Below are positions 44,970 to 55,501 of a stretch of 64,000 bases of DNA, one piece after another. Source of the stretch: Miscanthus floridulus (lineage: Eukaryota; Streptophyta; Magnoliopsida; Poales; Poaceae); contig NC_089587.1 of NCBI RefSeq assembly GCF_019320115.1, forward strand, positions 100,900,166 to 100,964,165, given 5' to 3'. The notes under the pieces were generated by a model. The model searched no databases. It was not told the origin of the DNA and saw only the letters and a list, made by a program, of their open reading frames with translations. Position 1 is the first letter of the stretch, and each line of letters opens with the position of its first letter. The position numbers and the translations under genes are program-made.

Positions 44970-47900
44970 CTACTATCCTGTAGCTGGCTACAGAACAACT
45001 TATTTTGTAGCCACTTTGAGTTATGATAATTACTATGTTAATTTACGAGATTATAGTAACTCCTTACTAAGTGGTTTAATATAACGTTATGGTAAATATT
45101 CCCATGTGTTATAGTAACCCAACTATCGTAAATATGTATTGACATTATGGTAAATTAGTATATAAAATTATAGTAAATGGAGGTGGCTACAGAATAACTT
45201 ATTTTGGCTGGACAACCATGCAAGCAGAGGCACAGAGCCAGGCGGATACACATGGGAATGGGTTGACCTCGAGCTAGGTGCTGCTCGATCGATGAGCGGG
45301 AGGAGATGCTCAATAATCGACGGGGATCTCGATCTCTGCGCGACTGATGGATCCAAGCATTTAAGAAGGCCATGTGCATGCATGATGCAACTACCATGGC
45401 CTCGATCCATCAATCGACCAAATTAAACTTAACTTGCCAGGGTTGACCGTAGTAAGCTCTAAGCTAGCTATAGGATATGGAGATTAAGAACGTAATTAGG
45501 AGCACTATAGTAGAACATGGTACCTGTTTTCATCAGTTGTTATATACGTACTACTGTAGTGTTAGTACTTTATATGTATCATGTACTCGCCGGTGTTCAT
45601 CGATGTCAGTGTCAGTTGGACTACTAGCAGCTAGCTAACTAGGGTTTGCGTGCCATCAAAAATGGTTAAGTTTAACTAAATTTCTAGTGAATATTATTCA
45701 CATTTACGACTCTAAAATAATTTATTATAAAAATACATTTCGTAATTAATCTAATGATATTGCGCGCAATGCATGGGACAGGGGGGATCGATGGCATGGC
45801 AATGGAAAAGGGGATTGGTAACCGGACCTGCCATCCTGCTTCGATGCTGTTGAGGTCGGAGCCGTTGAAGGAGCCGGAGAGGATCCAGAGCTGGGAGAGG
45901 CTGAAGCCGTTGGACTCCTGGATGACCGGATCCCACACGTTGATGGTGGCCTTGGCACCGTACACCCGCTGCTGCGAAGGCGCCGTGTACGCGATCGCGT
46001 GCTGCATACAGCGCATGCAAATATATCATCATTACATACATACTATATATACCAGTATTATTAGTAGCAATTAAGCTGACTGCTGGTTACAAATATGCAT
46101 GTATGTATAATATGCGCGTGTTTAGTTCCAACCCCAAATTCCTAAAAAATGCTACAGTATCCATCACATCGAATCTTACGATATGTGTATGGAGCATTAA
46201 ATATAGACGAAAAAAAACCGCCGCCGCCGCCGCTAGTACATGTACATCATATACTGCTATATACTACACGGACGATCTAGCGATCGATCGATCGAGCTAA
46301 CATTACTAACCAACGAACAAAAGACAGACGATCGATCGACACAACGTGTGCATGCAGTGAATTCACTTCACAGTAATTAAGCAGCATGGCACTAGGCAGG
46401 CAGCAGGTGGCCCAGGCCCAACGAACCCCATCATTTACTGCATGCATGCCCACCCACTCGCTCACCTCTGCATACTCCTATGTTACCGTCCGGAACAATC
46501 TTTTACTGCATGCATGCTCTACGACACACAGTACGACTCCACCTTTGCCATGAGCCCATAATCCCTCCCCACAGCACGCCTTTTGTCTCAGCAACCCATC
46601 ATAGCGTGGAATGAAGAGTATTGTTGGAGCAGTGCGTGGACCATTTTACATGCTTGATTGGGCGAATGGCCGGCTCCATCGTCACTAAAGGTGCACTGAA
46701 CCCACTCTGAGTCGAGAGCACGCCACTCCCCGGCGTCTAACAGAGATGTATGGACCAAGGTTCCGTTCGCTGGTCTCAAACTTGACTAAAACTGACTGAA
46801 AAATATGATTCCGGGCTAAATTGTTGTAAGAGAAAAATACTGTTTCAGCTAAAAAAACCGAACAAGCCAAATACAAAATAAGCCGAACCGGGCAATCACT
46901 AGCTCGTACTAGCTAGTGATCAAGCAAAACGTATATATATACACGATGCCACCGAAGCAACAACAACATACACTAGTACATAAATGAGGAATATACTGTA
47001 CTAGCGAGATAGATAGTAATATACTCGCTTCAACTTATCAACCATGATAGATAGTGTTTTTCTCTAGTAACAAAATAAATAGGCTTATCAGCCGTAAAAA
47101 ATCATTAGCCGAAGAGCTAGTAAGTTCTACCACCTAAGAAGCAGCCATGGACTGCGACCGATGTGAATTGAGGTAGTGTTTAGATCCAGAGTGTAAAGTT
47201 TCAGGTTATCACATCGAATGTTATATGAGGGAGGTGTTCGGATACTATTAAAAAAATAAATTATAGAATCCGTCGGTAAATGCAAGACGAATTTATTAAG
47301 CCTAATTAATCCGTCATTAGAACATGTGTTACTGTAGCATTTTTCTTGTCAAATCATGGGGGCTAATTAGGCTTAAAAAATTTGTTTCATAAAGTAGTTG
47401 TAATATGTGCAATTAATTATTTTTTAGTCTATATTTAATACTCCATATATGTATCAAATATTTGATGTGATAGACTAAAATTAATGTTGGTGGGAACAAT
47501 AGTAATGGCATGCCATGCGTGGCCTCCTCTCCCCCTCCCCCTCCCCGTCTCCTGCTGCAGTAGCTCGGTGCATGCAGAAAAACAGCAGGCGTCGTCCTTT
47601 CCCTCCTCTGCATACTGCATTGCTTACTTATTGCGCGCCACCCACCACGCCGCCGCGCCAGCCGCCCGGGCCTCACTCGCTCATCATGACTGCGTGCCCT
47701 CGCTCTCTCCTCCCCCATCGGATTCCGATCCATCAGCAATTCAACAGGCTGTTCCCTGGTTCGTAAACGATCATAAATTTCTAGCTAGAAACAATGTTTT
47801 TCTCTCACACCAAATCAGCCAGCAGTAAATAATCCACGATACGATACGGCCTTCCGAACAGGCTACAAATCAATTTGATTCTCCATTCATCAGACAGGCA

Positions 47901-49005
47901 ACAGGCATGGCATGCCACCGTACCATCGAGTTACACACGTTGGTTGTTCAAACCAGCGTCGTCACTGGTCGATCAATCCTCACCTCTGTTCGTATGATAG
48001 TTTACGTGGCTTATAAGCTGGTTGATACTATTTAGACAAAGCATGACTTATAAATTGGCTAATGCTGTTTTGTTGGGAGAGAAAGCATAGCTGATAGATC
48101 GAGCCAACAGGGCTAACACTCGCTAACGGACGGACGACGATCCAGCAGCTCCACCGATGGAAGCGTAGTAGTAATAAAGTGGCTAGCTAGCTTGATTTTG
48201 ATGAGAGATCTCTAAATATGGTAATCTAGCTGGATGCGTAGTAGCTACGACTATCAGTAGCAGCAGTAAATTAAAATCAGTGGCTCACCTCGTGGCCATT
48301 GCCGGTGATGACGTCCGGCGCGTTGGCCGCGCGTGCGGCGGCGACGGCCGCCGCGTTCCTGTGACTCCTCTTGCGGCTGAAGCGGGAGATGGACCTGGCG
48401 CGCAGCACGTCCTCGGCGGTGGTCCGCCGGATGGCCACCGTGCCCCTGGGGCAGTGCCCGCCGTGGTGCCACGTCTGCCACGCGCCATGCCTGTCGTTGT
48501 TCCTGCTGCTGCTGCTTCTGCTTCCGTTCGTCGCCGTCGCCGTCGTCGCAGCGCCACCGCCAGCCGCGGCTGGGACGACGAATCCGCCGCCGCCCCTCGG
48601 CATGGGCGCCTCGGGCGGCTCCGTCTGGACGGTGTGCGTCCTGAGGAGCGGATGGTCCAGGCCGTGCTGCTCGTGCGCCGCCACGCAGTCGATGGTGTCG
48701 CCGTCCGCGCTCTGAGATGAAACAAACAATACCAAGTTACCAACCCACCGTCGTCGGCTCCATCAGCCATGCATGATCGTCAACCAAGAGACACGACAGA
48801 CAGGAACAAGCACACGGTTGTTGTTGCATTGACAGATCGTGTTGCTTATTCTTACCCGGATGGAGCGCACGGGGGTCTTGTTGATCCTGTCCAGATGGCT
48901 CTGGATCCTCGCCATCCTCCCGGGCGACACCGAGACCCCTGCCACGAGAGATGGAGCTGGAGGAGGAGGGAGGACGAGGAGGAGCGCGAGTGCAACGAGC
49001 AGCAT
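42629..49005 (-). CDS. Secreted neprosin-domain protein (putative glutamic peptidase; DUF4409 + DUF239), 5 exons
   Basis: The model is complement(join(42629..43180, 43356..43409, 45828..46001, 48289..48711, 48856..49005)), 450 aa, with all introns GT-AG and phase 0. Residues 1-~26 are a signal peptide (MLLVALALLLVLPPPP). The activation/DUF4409 part runs through ADGDTIDCV, PRGTVAIRRTTAEDVLRA and a low-complexity insert. The neprosin domain starts at HAIAY (~192) and contains YGAKATINVWDP, SQLWILSGSF, SIEAGWQV, LFTYWTSDAYEATGCYN, WGGEVVD and GGPGHNPACP. Neprosin is a prolyl-specific glutamic peptidase. Glu245 (SIEAGW) and Glu355 (GGE) are my best match to its catalytic pair, but activity in this plant paralogue is inferred. 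Introns 2 and 3 are ~2.3 and ~2.4 kb and full of repeats. The frame is open upstream to 49284, and 49005 was chosen because it starts the signal peptide. Confidence 0.9.
43490..44400. repeat. MITE-like sequence in neprosin intron 3
   Basis: TTCCTTTATCCTAAAAGAAT (43499) and a similar TTTCATCCTAAAAAAAATAT (~44137) are Stowaway-like ends of two decayed elements. Both also carry AATATT-rich arms with CATAGAATA. The boundaries are uncertain. Confidence 0.4.
44890..45210. mobile_element. (TA)n-associated repeat element, copy 1 (neprosin intron 3)
   Basis: About 38 TA units (44890-44966) are followed by a ~245-base body. The body starts GAACTACTATCCTGTAGCTG and ends near GGCTACAGAATAACTTATTT. The same body, ~90% identical by eye, recurs at 54152-54415, again next to (TA)n. 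The ends contain inverted GGCTACAGAATAA / TTATTCTGTAGCC modules. Copy 1 has lost the right-hand (TA)n tract. Confidence 0.75.
46105..46212. repeat. Partial copy of the 47176-47480 repeat family
   Basis: GCGTGTTTAGTTCCAACCCC and then CATCACATCGAATCTTACGA and GGAGCATTAAATATAGACGA match the outer parts of the element at 47176-47480 (the last in the complementary end). This is a shortened relative in neprosin intron 2. A (CCG)n run follows at 46219-46233. Confidence 0.5.
46759..46893. mobile_element. CCTGTTCG-family MITE
   Basis: The left end GGTTCCGTTCGCTGGTC faces a right part with CCGAACAAGCC and GCCGAACCGG. The inner GTAAGAGAAAAATACTGTTT block is shared by the family. No TSD is seen. Confidence 0.5.
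47176..47480. mobile_element. Common grass repeat ('GTGTTTAGATCC' family) in neprosin intron 2
   Basis: Left: GTGTTTAGATCCAGAGTGTA, then ATCACATCGAATGTTATATG. Centre: inverted AAGCCTAATTAATCCGTC against GGCTAATTAGGCTTAAAAAA. Right: AGTCTATATTTAATACTCCA and TGATGTGATAGAC. From memory this is a high-copy grass MITE family. The termini were not fixed to the base. Confidence 0.6.
47745..47864. mobile_element. CCTGTTCG-family MITE
   Basis: CAGGCTGTTCCCTGGTTCG at the left and CCTTCCGAACAGGCT at the right are inverted. The inner AATGTTTTTCTCTCACACCA matches the nested MITE at 11646-11766. Confidence 0.6.
47991..48115. mobile_element. CCTGTTCG-family MITE, degenerate
   Basis: CTGTTCGTATGATAGTTTAC begins it and GAGCCAACAGGGCT ends it. 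The inner TGTTTTGTTGGGAGAGAAAG is a decayed form of the family core. Confidence 0.45.
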
Positions 49006-49819
49006 CGTCAGCTTGTGCTGCTGGGTGCCGACACGGACGGCCGCCGCTGCCGGCGCGCAGGCGGCAGACGAGGAGGCGCCGCCGGAACAGCGAGAGAATG
49101 CGCACGGGATTGTTGTCACGAGGCCGCCACCGGGGCTAGAGCAGCAGCAGCACTGAGACTGACCTTGAGCGGCGCCGGCAGCAGATCTGCAGGACCATGC
49201 TGGCAGGTTCCGCCGCCGCCGCCGCTTCTTCTTCCTGCTGTCCGCCGAGAGCTGCATTTGTCGTAATGTGATGCACTGCTGCACTACTGGACAAGGAATG
49301 GATCAAGAGGCGGTGGTGAGTCTGGTGACTGGTGACTCAATTCAGCAGGCTGAACCGTTGAACAAGGGGACTGGCCGGAACGGGAGAAGGAAGAAGAGTA
49401 GAAGAGGGCCCTCTGCTAGTCACCTCAGCTCAGCTCAAGAAGGCAAGATGAGGACCGAGGATCTGACGATAGATAGACGATGACCAGAGAGTGAGAGTGT
49501 GTGTGAGTGAGGGCATTCGATGTTGACCACCACCAGTTACGACCACCCTCACCTACCGAGCAGGCCAGGCCTTGAATTCTACCATTTCAACAGGAACCAA
49601 CCAGCACGGCGGCAGCGCTTGATGGTGCTGGCGCTCCCTCACCACAAGGACGCTGGCTGGGCGCACACTATGCTCTGCTGCCACAGTCTGCGCTGCGCTA
49701 CGACTGTTTTGCGGTGAGACAAAAATATTAGGATCGAGCGAAAAGGGTGTACGATGACGAGGTGCAGCTCAGGCTCAGGCTCAGGCTCAGGCGCACCCCT
49801 CTATCGCTTGCTCAATTTA
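49006..49819. other. 5' region of the neprosin gene
   Basis: Presumed promoter and 5' UTR of the minus-strand gene. It is GC-rich to ~49260, then mixed. Open frames here are shadows of GC-rich DNA. A four-copy CAGGCT hexamer run lies at ~49768-49791. No TATA box was assigned. Confidence 0.4.
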
Positions 49820-49938
49820 CAGCCTGTTCGTTTCGGCCGAAACGACAGTGAATTATTAATGCTGACTGTTTTGGCGTGAAAGAAAAATAATATTTTAACT
49901 TATAATCCACGATCATTTATGACCAAACGAACAAGCTG
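49820..49938. mobile_element. CCTGTTCG-family MITE with 3-bp TTA duplication
   Basis: It starts CAGCCTGTTCGTTTC and ends CCAAACGAACAAGCTG. TTA flanks both sides (49817-49819 and 49939-49941). This is the cleanest copy. The 3-bp TTA is the kind of target duplication made by PIF/Harbinger-type elements. Confidence 0.7.
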
Positions 49939-50036
49939 TTAATGTGCATGCTGTGTCACAGTCTCCTGCTAGCTCCTCTTCCTATGCTCCTCCATAGTCC
50001 GTAGTCCGCCCCTACATGCTGATCGATGTGTATGAG

Positions 50037-50212
50037 CAGGCTCTATCTATATCAGTCTGTTCGCTTGATTGTATTTGGCTTATAAACCATGGCTTATCAG
50101 TTAACGAACATTATTTTTCTCTCATATTAAATCAGTCAATAGTACTTTCAGCCATTGCTTATCAGCCAAACAAACCCAAACAAATAGGACGTATATCGAC
50201 GCTCGCCGCACA
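50037..50212. mobile_element. CCTGTTCG-family MITE relative
   Basis: GTCTGTTCGCTTGATTGTAT and CTTATCAGCCAAACAAACCC bound it. The inner ATTATTTTTCTCTCATATTA is the family core, and the same right end recurs at 55420-55445. The exact ends are uncertain. Confidence 0.5.
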
Positions 50213-50242
50213 AAGACAACAGGACTTGTAGATGTCCATGTC

Positions 50243-53200
50243 CAAAGTTGGCCATGCAGCCCGAGGCCCGGTAGCCCGGCCCACGGCCCGCTAATTTGAC
50301 CCGACACGAGTCCGGCCCGGCACGAGGGTCTCTGGGCCCGGGCTGGCCCGGCACGCAGCTACAGGCCGTGCCTGGGCCGTTGCGCAAGCCCGCGGGCTGG
50401 CCCGGCCCGGCATGGTAAGAGGCCGTCGGCCCAAGGTCGGCCCGGTAGCAGCTCCCGGCTCCCGCGCGGCCTGCTAGCGGCCCAGCGGCCAAGGCCAACG
50501 GCGCTTTGGCCTCCTGGCCTCCCCGGCCCCCTGCCATATAAGCGCGAGGCAGGCAGGCAGCCGGCACCCGCGCCGCGCCCCTCACAAACCCTAAACCTAA
50601 ATCACTCGATTGACTCCTCTCCTCTCCTGCTCTCCACTCTCCAGTCCACTGCGCCGCAGCCACCGCTCGCACTCTCGCCTCGCCGTATGACCGTATCCAC
50701 TGTGCCGTCGTCGACCCCGACTCCGGTGACCTCGAACCGCCGCTGCCGGCGTGCTCCTCACCCTCTCTACCTCTCCCTTCTCCATCTACCTTTCTCCCCT
50801 CTAGATCTCGGTGATTATGTGAGTTTGTTGACCCCGTTTGTCCCTCCTCCGCCGCTCGCCGTCCTTGCTGACCTTGTGTCGTCTTCTCTGGCCGCGGGGC
50901 CGTCGTCGTCTTCTTCTCCGGCACCGGGCTCCGGTTGCGAAGGTAAGCACCTAACCCTAACCCTAACCGGCTAACCCTAATCCCCATCTTTCTTCTTTTT
51001 TTGATGAGATCTCTAACTGATCTATTCCTTCCTCCTTCGCAGGTCGGTAGCCGATGCTTCAAGCTCTAGCTGCGGCATAGAGCGAGGAGCAAGGCGGCCA
51101 CCCGCACCGTTGAGGTATGGTGCTGGAGAGGCGGCCATGGCTGAAGACGATGGCGAGCTTCCGCCTGGCATGGCCCCTGAGGGCGAGAACGACGACGACA
51201 TCCGTGATGACGCTGCTGCGTTGTTCGGTGTCGATCTCGGAGACGGCGACGGTGGTGAAGGGGCGACGGTGTCTGCGAACCCGGTCGGCTCCAACTCCAA
51301 CGACTCTGTTCCATCTGTTGCTGCTGCTGGTGGTAATGGTAAGGTTGGTAAGCGTAAATCTCCTGTCTGGGATGATTTTGAAGAGATATTTGAGACTGTG
51401 AATGGAGTACAGATTTGCACTAAAGCTAAATGTAAGATGTGTAAGTCAACTTTGTCTGCTAGATCTAGTGCTGGCACTGGTCACTTGAAGAGGCACCAGA
51501 ACTCTTGTAGGCAGAAAACTGATCAACGTGATAGGGTTCAATCTAGGCTATCTTACAATCCTGATGGTTCTGTGCATAACTAGGATTATAAACCTGAGGT
51601 AGCTAGAACTGAACTCTGCAGATTGATTGCTAGGCTTGATTTGCCTTTGGGTATTGGTGATACAGATGCATTTGAGGAGTACATTCAACGTGCTCATAAC
51701 CCTAGGTTTCATAGGGTGTCTAGACAGTCCACCACTAGAGACCTTCGTGCTCTATTTACTGAACGTCGTAATATGCTTAAGAATCATGTTTTGTCTGGTG
51801 CATCATCTGTTGCTTTGACATCTGACATATGGTCTGGAAATGCTAAGGAGGACTACATTAGTGTAGTTGCTCATTATGTGAGTGCAGATTGGGAGCTACA
51901 AAAAAAGGTAATTGGCCTCAGGTTGATTGAGGTGAAGCACACTGGTGAGAATATTTCTGAAAAAATTGCTTGTGTGGTTCAGGAATTTGGTATGATTGAC
52001 AAGATTTATTCTGTTACTCTAGACAATGCTTCCTCCAATGCTAAGGCAATGGAGACTTTGACACCCATGTTTGCATGTTATTTAGGTTATGATCCGACAC
52101 CTACTTCATCAGATCCTAATAAGCGTAAATATAATCTTATGCATCAGCGTTGTGCTTGCCATATCATTAATTTAATTGTGAAATCTGGTTTAAAGAGATT
52201 TAAAACTTACACAGAGGATTTTAGAACTGCTATTAACTTCTTAAATTCATCTAATCACAGAATTGCCATGTTTAAGAATTATTGCAATGCTCAGGGTGTT
52301 AGACCTAGAAAGTTTGGTTTAGATATGGATGTGAGATGGAATGCTACATACCTTATGCTTAAACACTTGCTACCTTACAAGGAGGTTTTTTCTGTGTTCA
52401 TTAATGCAAATTTTGGCTGCACATTGTTGACTCCAAGACATTGGCTCATTGCTGCCAAGATATTGGAGTTCCTGGAATTATTTTATGAATCAACATGTGT
52501 TCTATCTGGTGTTTACTATCCAACTAGTCCACTAATTCTGCACCATATGCTTGACATTGCTCATCATTTGCATGAAAGTGAAAAAGATCAAAATCTAATG
52601 GCTGTTGTCTATCCTATGAAGCTTAAATATCTTAAGTATTGGGAAAATATACCTCTGTTATATTCTATTGCTTTCATTCTTGATCCTAGAGCTAAGTTGA
52701 GAGGTTTGTTTAATGTGCTGGTAATACTTAAAGAGAACATTGGTGTTGATTACAATAAATATTATGCTGATGTTAAAACTGAAATTTACAAGTTATTTGC
52801 CAAGTATGACAGCAAGTATGGTTCTACAAGGTCTCAAAGGCCTGTACATCCTGCAGTCAACTCAGGTAAGAGGAAACAAGCATGGGGAAGGATCTTTGGC
52901 GGCCCTGGATCATCAGCTGTTGTTGGTCATCCTCCCCCTGCCTCTGTCTCCACTTCAACTCAATCTGCTGCCTCTGTTGCTTGTGAGCTCACAACTTATC
53001 TGGATAGTGACAATGTCACTGCATATGAGGATGATTTTGATTTGCTTCTCTGGTGGCGTGACCACAAACTAACCTATCCTGTTCTTTCTATAATGGCAAG
53101 AGATATTATGGCTGTTCCTATTTCTACTGTCTCTTCAGAATCATGTTTCAGTTTAACAGGAAGGATTATTGAGGAGCGGCGCCGAAGACTTCTGCCTGAA

Positions 53201-53967
53201 CATGTGGAGATGCTTGCTTGCATCAAGGACTGGGAGCTGGGTGATAGAAGACTTCAACATTCTACTGACAACCAAGAGCTGGCAGAGTCCTTTGAGAATC
53301 TGTATCTTGATGTTCCTGAAGATGGATCTGGGCCTCCTTCTGCTAGCACATCTGCAAGTGCTTCTGCTTCTGCTGCTACCTGAGAGCTGAGAGTTGAGAG
53401 TTCAGTTTGAGAGAGTTGAGATTGAGACCTGTGAGGCTTGAGAGTTGAGACATAATGCTTGTATCTGGTATTTGTATTGTGAACATTTGAACATTATAAG
53501 AGCTGTGCTGCACTCTTTTTTCCTTTTTGGGGTTTCTCACAAGGGTGAGTTTTACCCAAAAAGGTTTTTAATGAGGCAGCATTGCACACAGCTCATTTCT
53601 ATCTTTAAATCTCTGTCTTTTGTTGTGTTTGAGTCTTGCTGTTAAGTTGTTAAATAGTTAAGTTGTTTTTGTGATTCTGTGAATGACTTGTCAAAATTAT
53701 GAATGTGCTGTTGATTAAGAATCTGATGAGTGGTTTTCTACAATTTGGGTTGTGGGCTGGCACGGCCCGCAAGTTTTGGCCGGGCTGTGCTGGCGGCACG
53801 GCCCGAATTTCAGCCCGAGGGGCCGTGCTTGGGCTGTCAACGGGGCACGAGGCCCGGTAAGGCACGGCACGGGGGGCACGGCGTGCCGTGCCGGCCCGAC
53901 ACCAGCGGGCCGTGCCTGGCCCGTGCCCGGGCCGTGCCGAGCCGGGCCGGCCCGATGGCCATATATA
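50243..53967 (+). mobile_element. hAT (Ac/Tam3-type) transposon with perfect 8-bp TSD
   Basis: TCCATGTC flanks both ends exactly (50235-50242 and 53968-53975). The ends, CAAAGTTGGCC and GGCCATATATA, are short imperfect inverted repeats. Both subterminal regions are packed with GGCCCGGCACG-like motifs in both orientations (50265-50470 and 53755-53955), a feature of plant hAT elements that bind transposase there. A TATA-like CATATAAGC lies at ~50535. A probable 5' UTR intron runs from GTAAGC at 50942 to CGCAG near 51042. At 3.7 kb it is full length apart from a nonsense codon. Confidence 0.92.
51137..53383 (+). pseudogene. hAT transposase (zf-BED, hAT core, C-terminal dimerisation) with one in-frame TAG
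   Basis: The frame from MAEDDGELPPGM runs to a stop at 53381-53383, 748 sense codons, with a single TAG at 51581-51583. The BED-type zinc finger is CKMCKSTLSARSSAGTGHLK followed by a final Cys. The core contains LTSDIWSG, VTLDNASSNAKAME, QRCACHIINLIV and VRWNATYLML. The C-terminal dimerisation region has DLLLWWRDHKLTYPVLSIMA and VSSESCFSLTGR. The tail is Ser/Ala-rich. The stop stands after SVHN and before DYKPEVARTEL. The codon usually there in relatives, as I recall them, is Trp, so one G-to-A change would explain it. Everything else is open, so inactivation looks recent. A frame start further upstream at 51110 is possible. Confidence 0.9.
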
Positions 53968-54066
53968 TCCATGTCGTCCATGCCTGTGTTCTGTGCATGT
54001 GTGACACCGACAACCAAATGGACAATCACAGGGACGATGGCATGCCGCCGCCATGCAATGCATACA

Positions 54067-54413
54067 TCCTCCGTCCCAAAATAAGTGCACCTCTAGAGTT
54101 TAGGTAAAAAAATCGATGTTAGTGAGAAGTTATATATATATATATATATATAACTACTATCCTATAGCTGGCTACAAAATAACTTATTCTGTAGCCACTT
54201 TGAGTTACGATAATTACTATGTTAATTTATGAGATTATAGTAACTCCTTACTAAGTGGTTTACTACAACGTTATGGTAAATATCCCCGTGTGTTATAGTA
54301 ACCCAACTATAGTAAATATATATTGACATTATCGTAAATTAGTATATAAAATTATGGTAAATGGAGATGGCTACAGAATAACTTATTCTGTAGCTGGCTA
54401 CTGAATAGCCTCT

Positions 54414-54481
<68 letters not shown>

Positions 54482-54628
54482 TCCTATAAAGATATAATCA
54501 TTACGTTTTAGAAAAAGAGAAAGTAGAAAAAAGACAAGTACAGTTAGTTTGTTTTATATGTAGAAATATATTTATTTTGGAAAAAAAAATTACACTCTAG
54601 AAATACATTTATTATGGAACGGAGCGAG
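54067..54628. mobile_element. Stowaway-type MITE interrupted by (TA)n element copy 2
   Basis: The left end CCTCCGTCCCAAAATAAGTG, with CACCTCTAGAGTTTAG, is complementary to the right-hand TACACTCTAGAAATACATTT and TATGGAACGGAGCGAG, which is followed by TA. The interior is split by 54130-54479. Confidence 0.6.
54130..54479. mobile_element. (TA)n-flanked repeat element, copy 2
   Basis: (TA)n tracts lie on both sides (about 54131-54151 and 54416-54478). The ~265-base body matches copy 1 nearly base for base over CTACTATCC, AGTAACTCCTTACTAAGTGG and AGTAACCCAACTATAGTAAA. It ends TTATTCTGTAGCTGGCTACT. Its inverted end modules (GGCTACAAAATAA near the left, TTATTCTGTAGCTGG near the right) suggest a mobile element that inserted into TA microsatellite sequence, as reported for rice Micron elements. 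Family identity was not checked. Confidence 0.7.
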
Positions 54629-55312
54629 TACGCAACGCTGAGGAACTGACAAAACTGAAGGTGCTGTTCCTTCCGTTTCCGTCATTGCTGACGATGAGCT
54701 GCATGCTCTGCTTTCGTGCTTCCTTTTGTGCATTTCTTCCATTGCACGCGACGCACGCACAGCTCGCGGCTTCCAGTGCACGCGACGCGCGCACTACAGC
54801 TCTCAGCTCGGTACGCATATACATCCAGAACGTATCAAATCACAACCAGACTGCCTTCACCGCTCAGCTAGCTAATCCGATCAGTCCATCCATAAACTAA
54901 TCGTGTATGGATGCTTCTAACACAGTCCACTGCCCGCCTTGGCCTAGCAGCAAGCCAAGCATGCACATGAAGTGGCATGACTGATGGTGCACGCATGTGA
55001 TGTGATGCCAAGCCATCTCATCCGCCAGATGTATATACTTAGGTCAACTTAAGTGATGTGATGCCTTGGACTTTAAATTTTATAGAACATATCCTTTTAA
55101 AGAGGGTCATATTAGAAAATTTTGGAGACCCGTGTAACCCTATGTTAGGCACAGCTTCACCAACAACTTTATGTGTTATTGTAACTTTTTTTTTGTCAAA
55201 TACTCTTTTTACAAATAACTTCATGGGTGAAGCTCCTGAAACCCGTTGACACATGAGATTGAGGTGGCATGAAGCTTAAAATAGTAGCTTTTTCACAGCT
55301 TCACCTTCCACC
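54629..55312. other. Intergenic, no gene recognised
   Basis: Short open frames without motifs. A T-run at 55190 and a pseudo-repetitive GTGATGTGATGCC motif (54998, 55053) are the only structure noted. Confidence 0.4.
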
Positions 55313-55449
55313 GTCCTGTTCGTTTGGGCTTGTTTGACTGATAAGTCATGACTGAAAGTAATATTGACTGATTTGGTGTGAGAGAAAAATACTGTTTGTG
55401 AGCTGAAAAAATACGTCTTATAAGCCAAACAAACCCAAACAAACATGAC
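55313..55449. mobile_element. CCTGTTCG-family MITE
   Basis: GTCCTGTTCGTTTGGGCTTG opens it and CAAACAAACCCAAACAAACA closes it as inverted complements. The inner GTGAGAGAAAAATACTGTTT is the family core. It is closely related to 50037-50212 in opposite orientation. Confidence 0.6.
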
Positions 55450-55501
55450 GCACGTGTGGACCCAATATGGACGAAGGATTGATATGCCCCCAGTCGGGGA
55501 G

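Noticed and set aside
48280..48770. Plus-strand and alternative minus-strand open frames over neprosin exon 2
   Set aside because: They are shadows of a GC-rich exon. Only the frame used in the model has splice sites in phase 0 on both sides and the conserved IRRTTAEDVLRA motif.
51022..51477. Minus-strand 151-codon frame over the hAT first coding exon
   Set aside because: Complement of the Asp/Gly/Glu-rich N-terminus. The plus strand encodes the BED-finger transposase.
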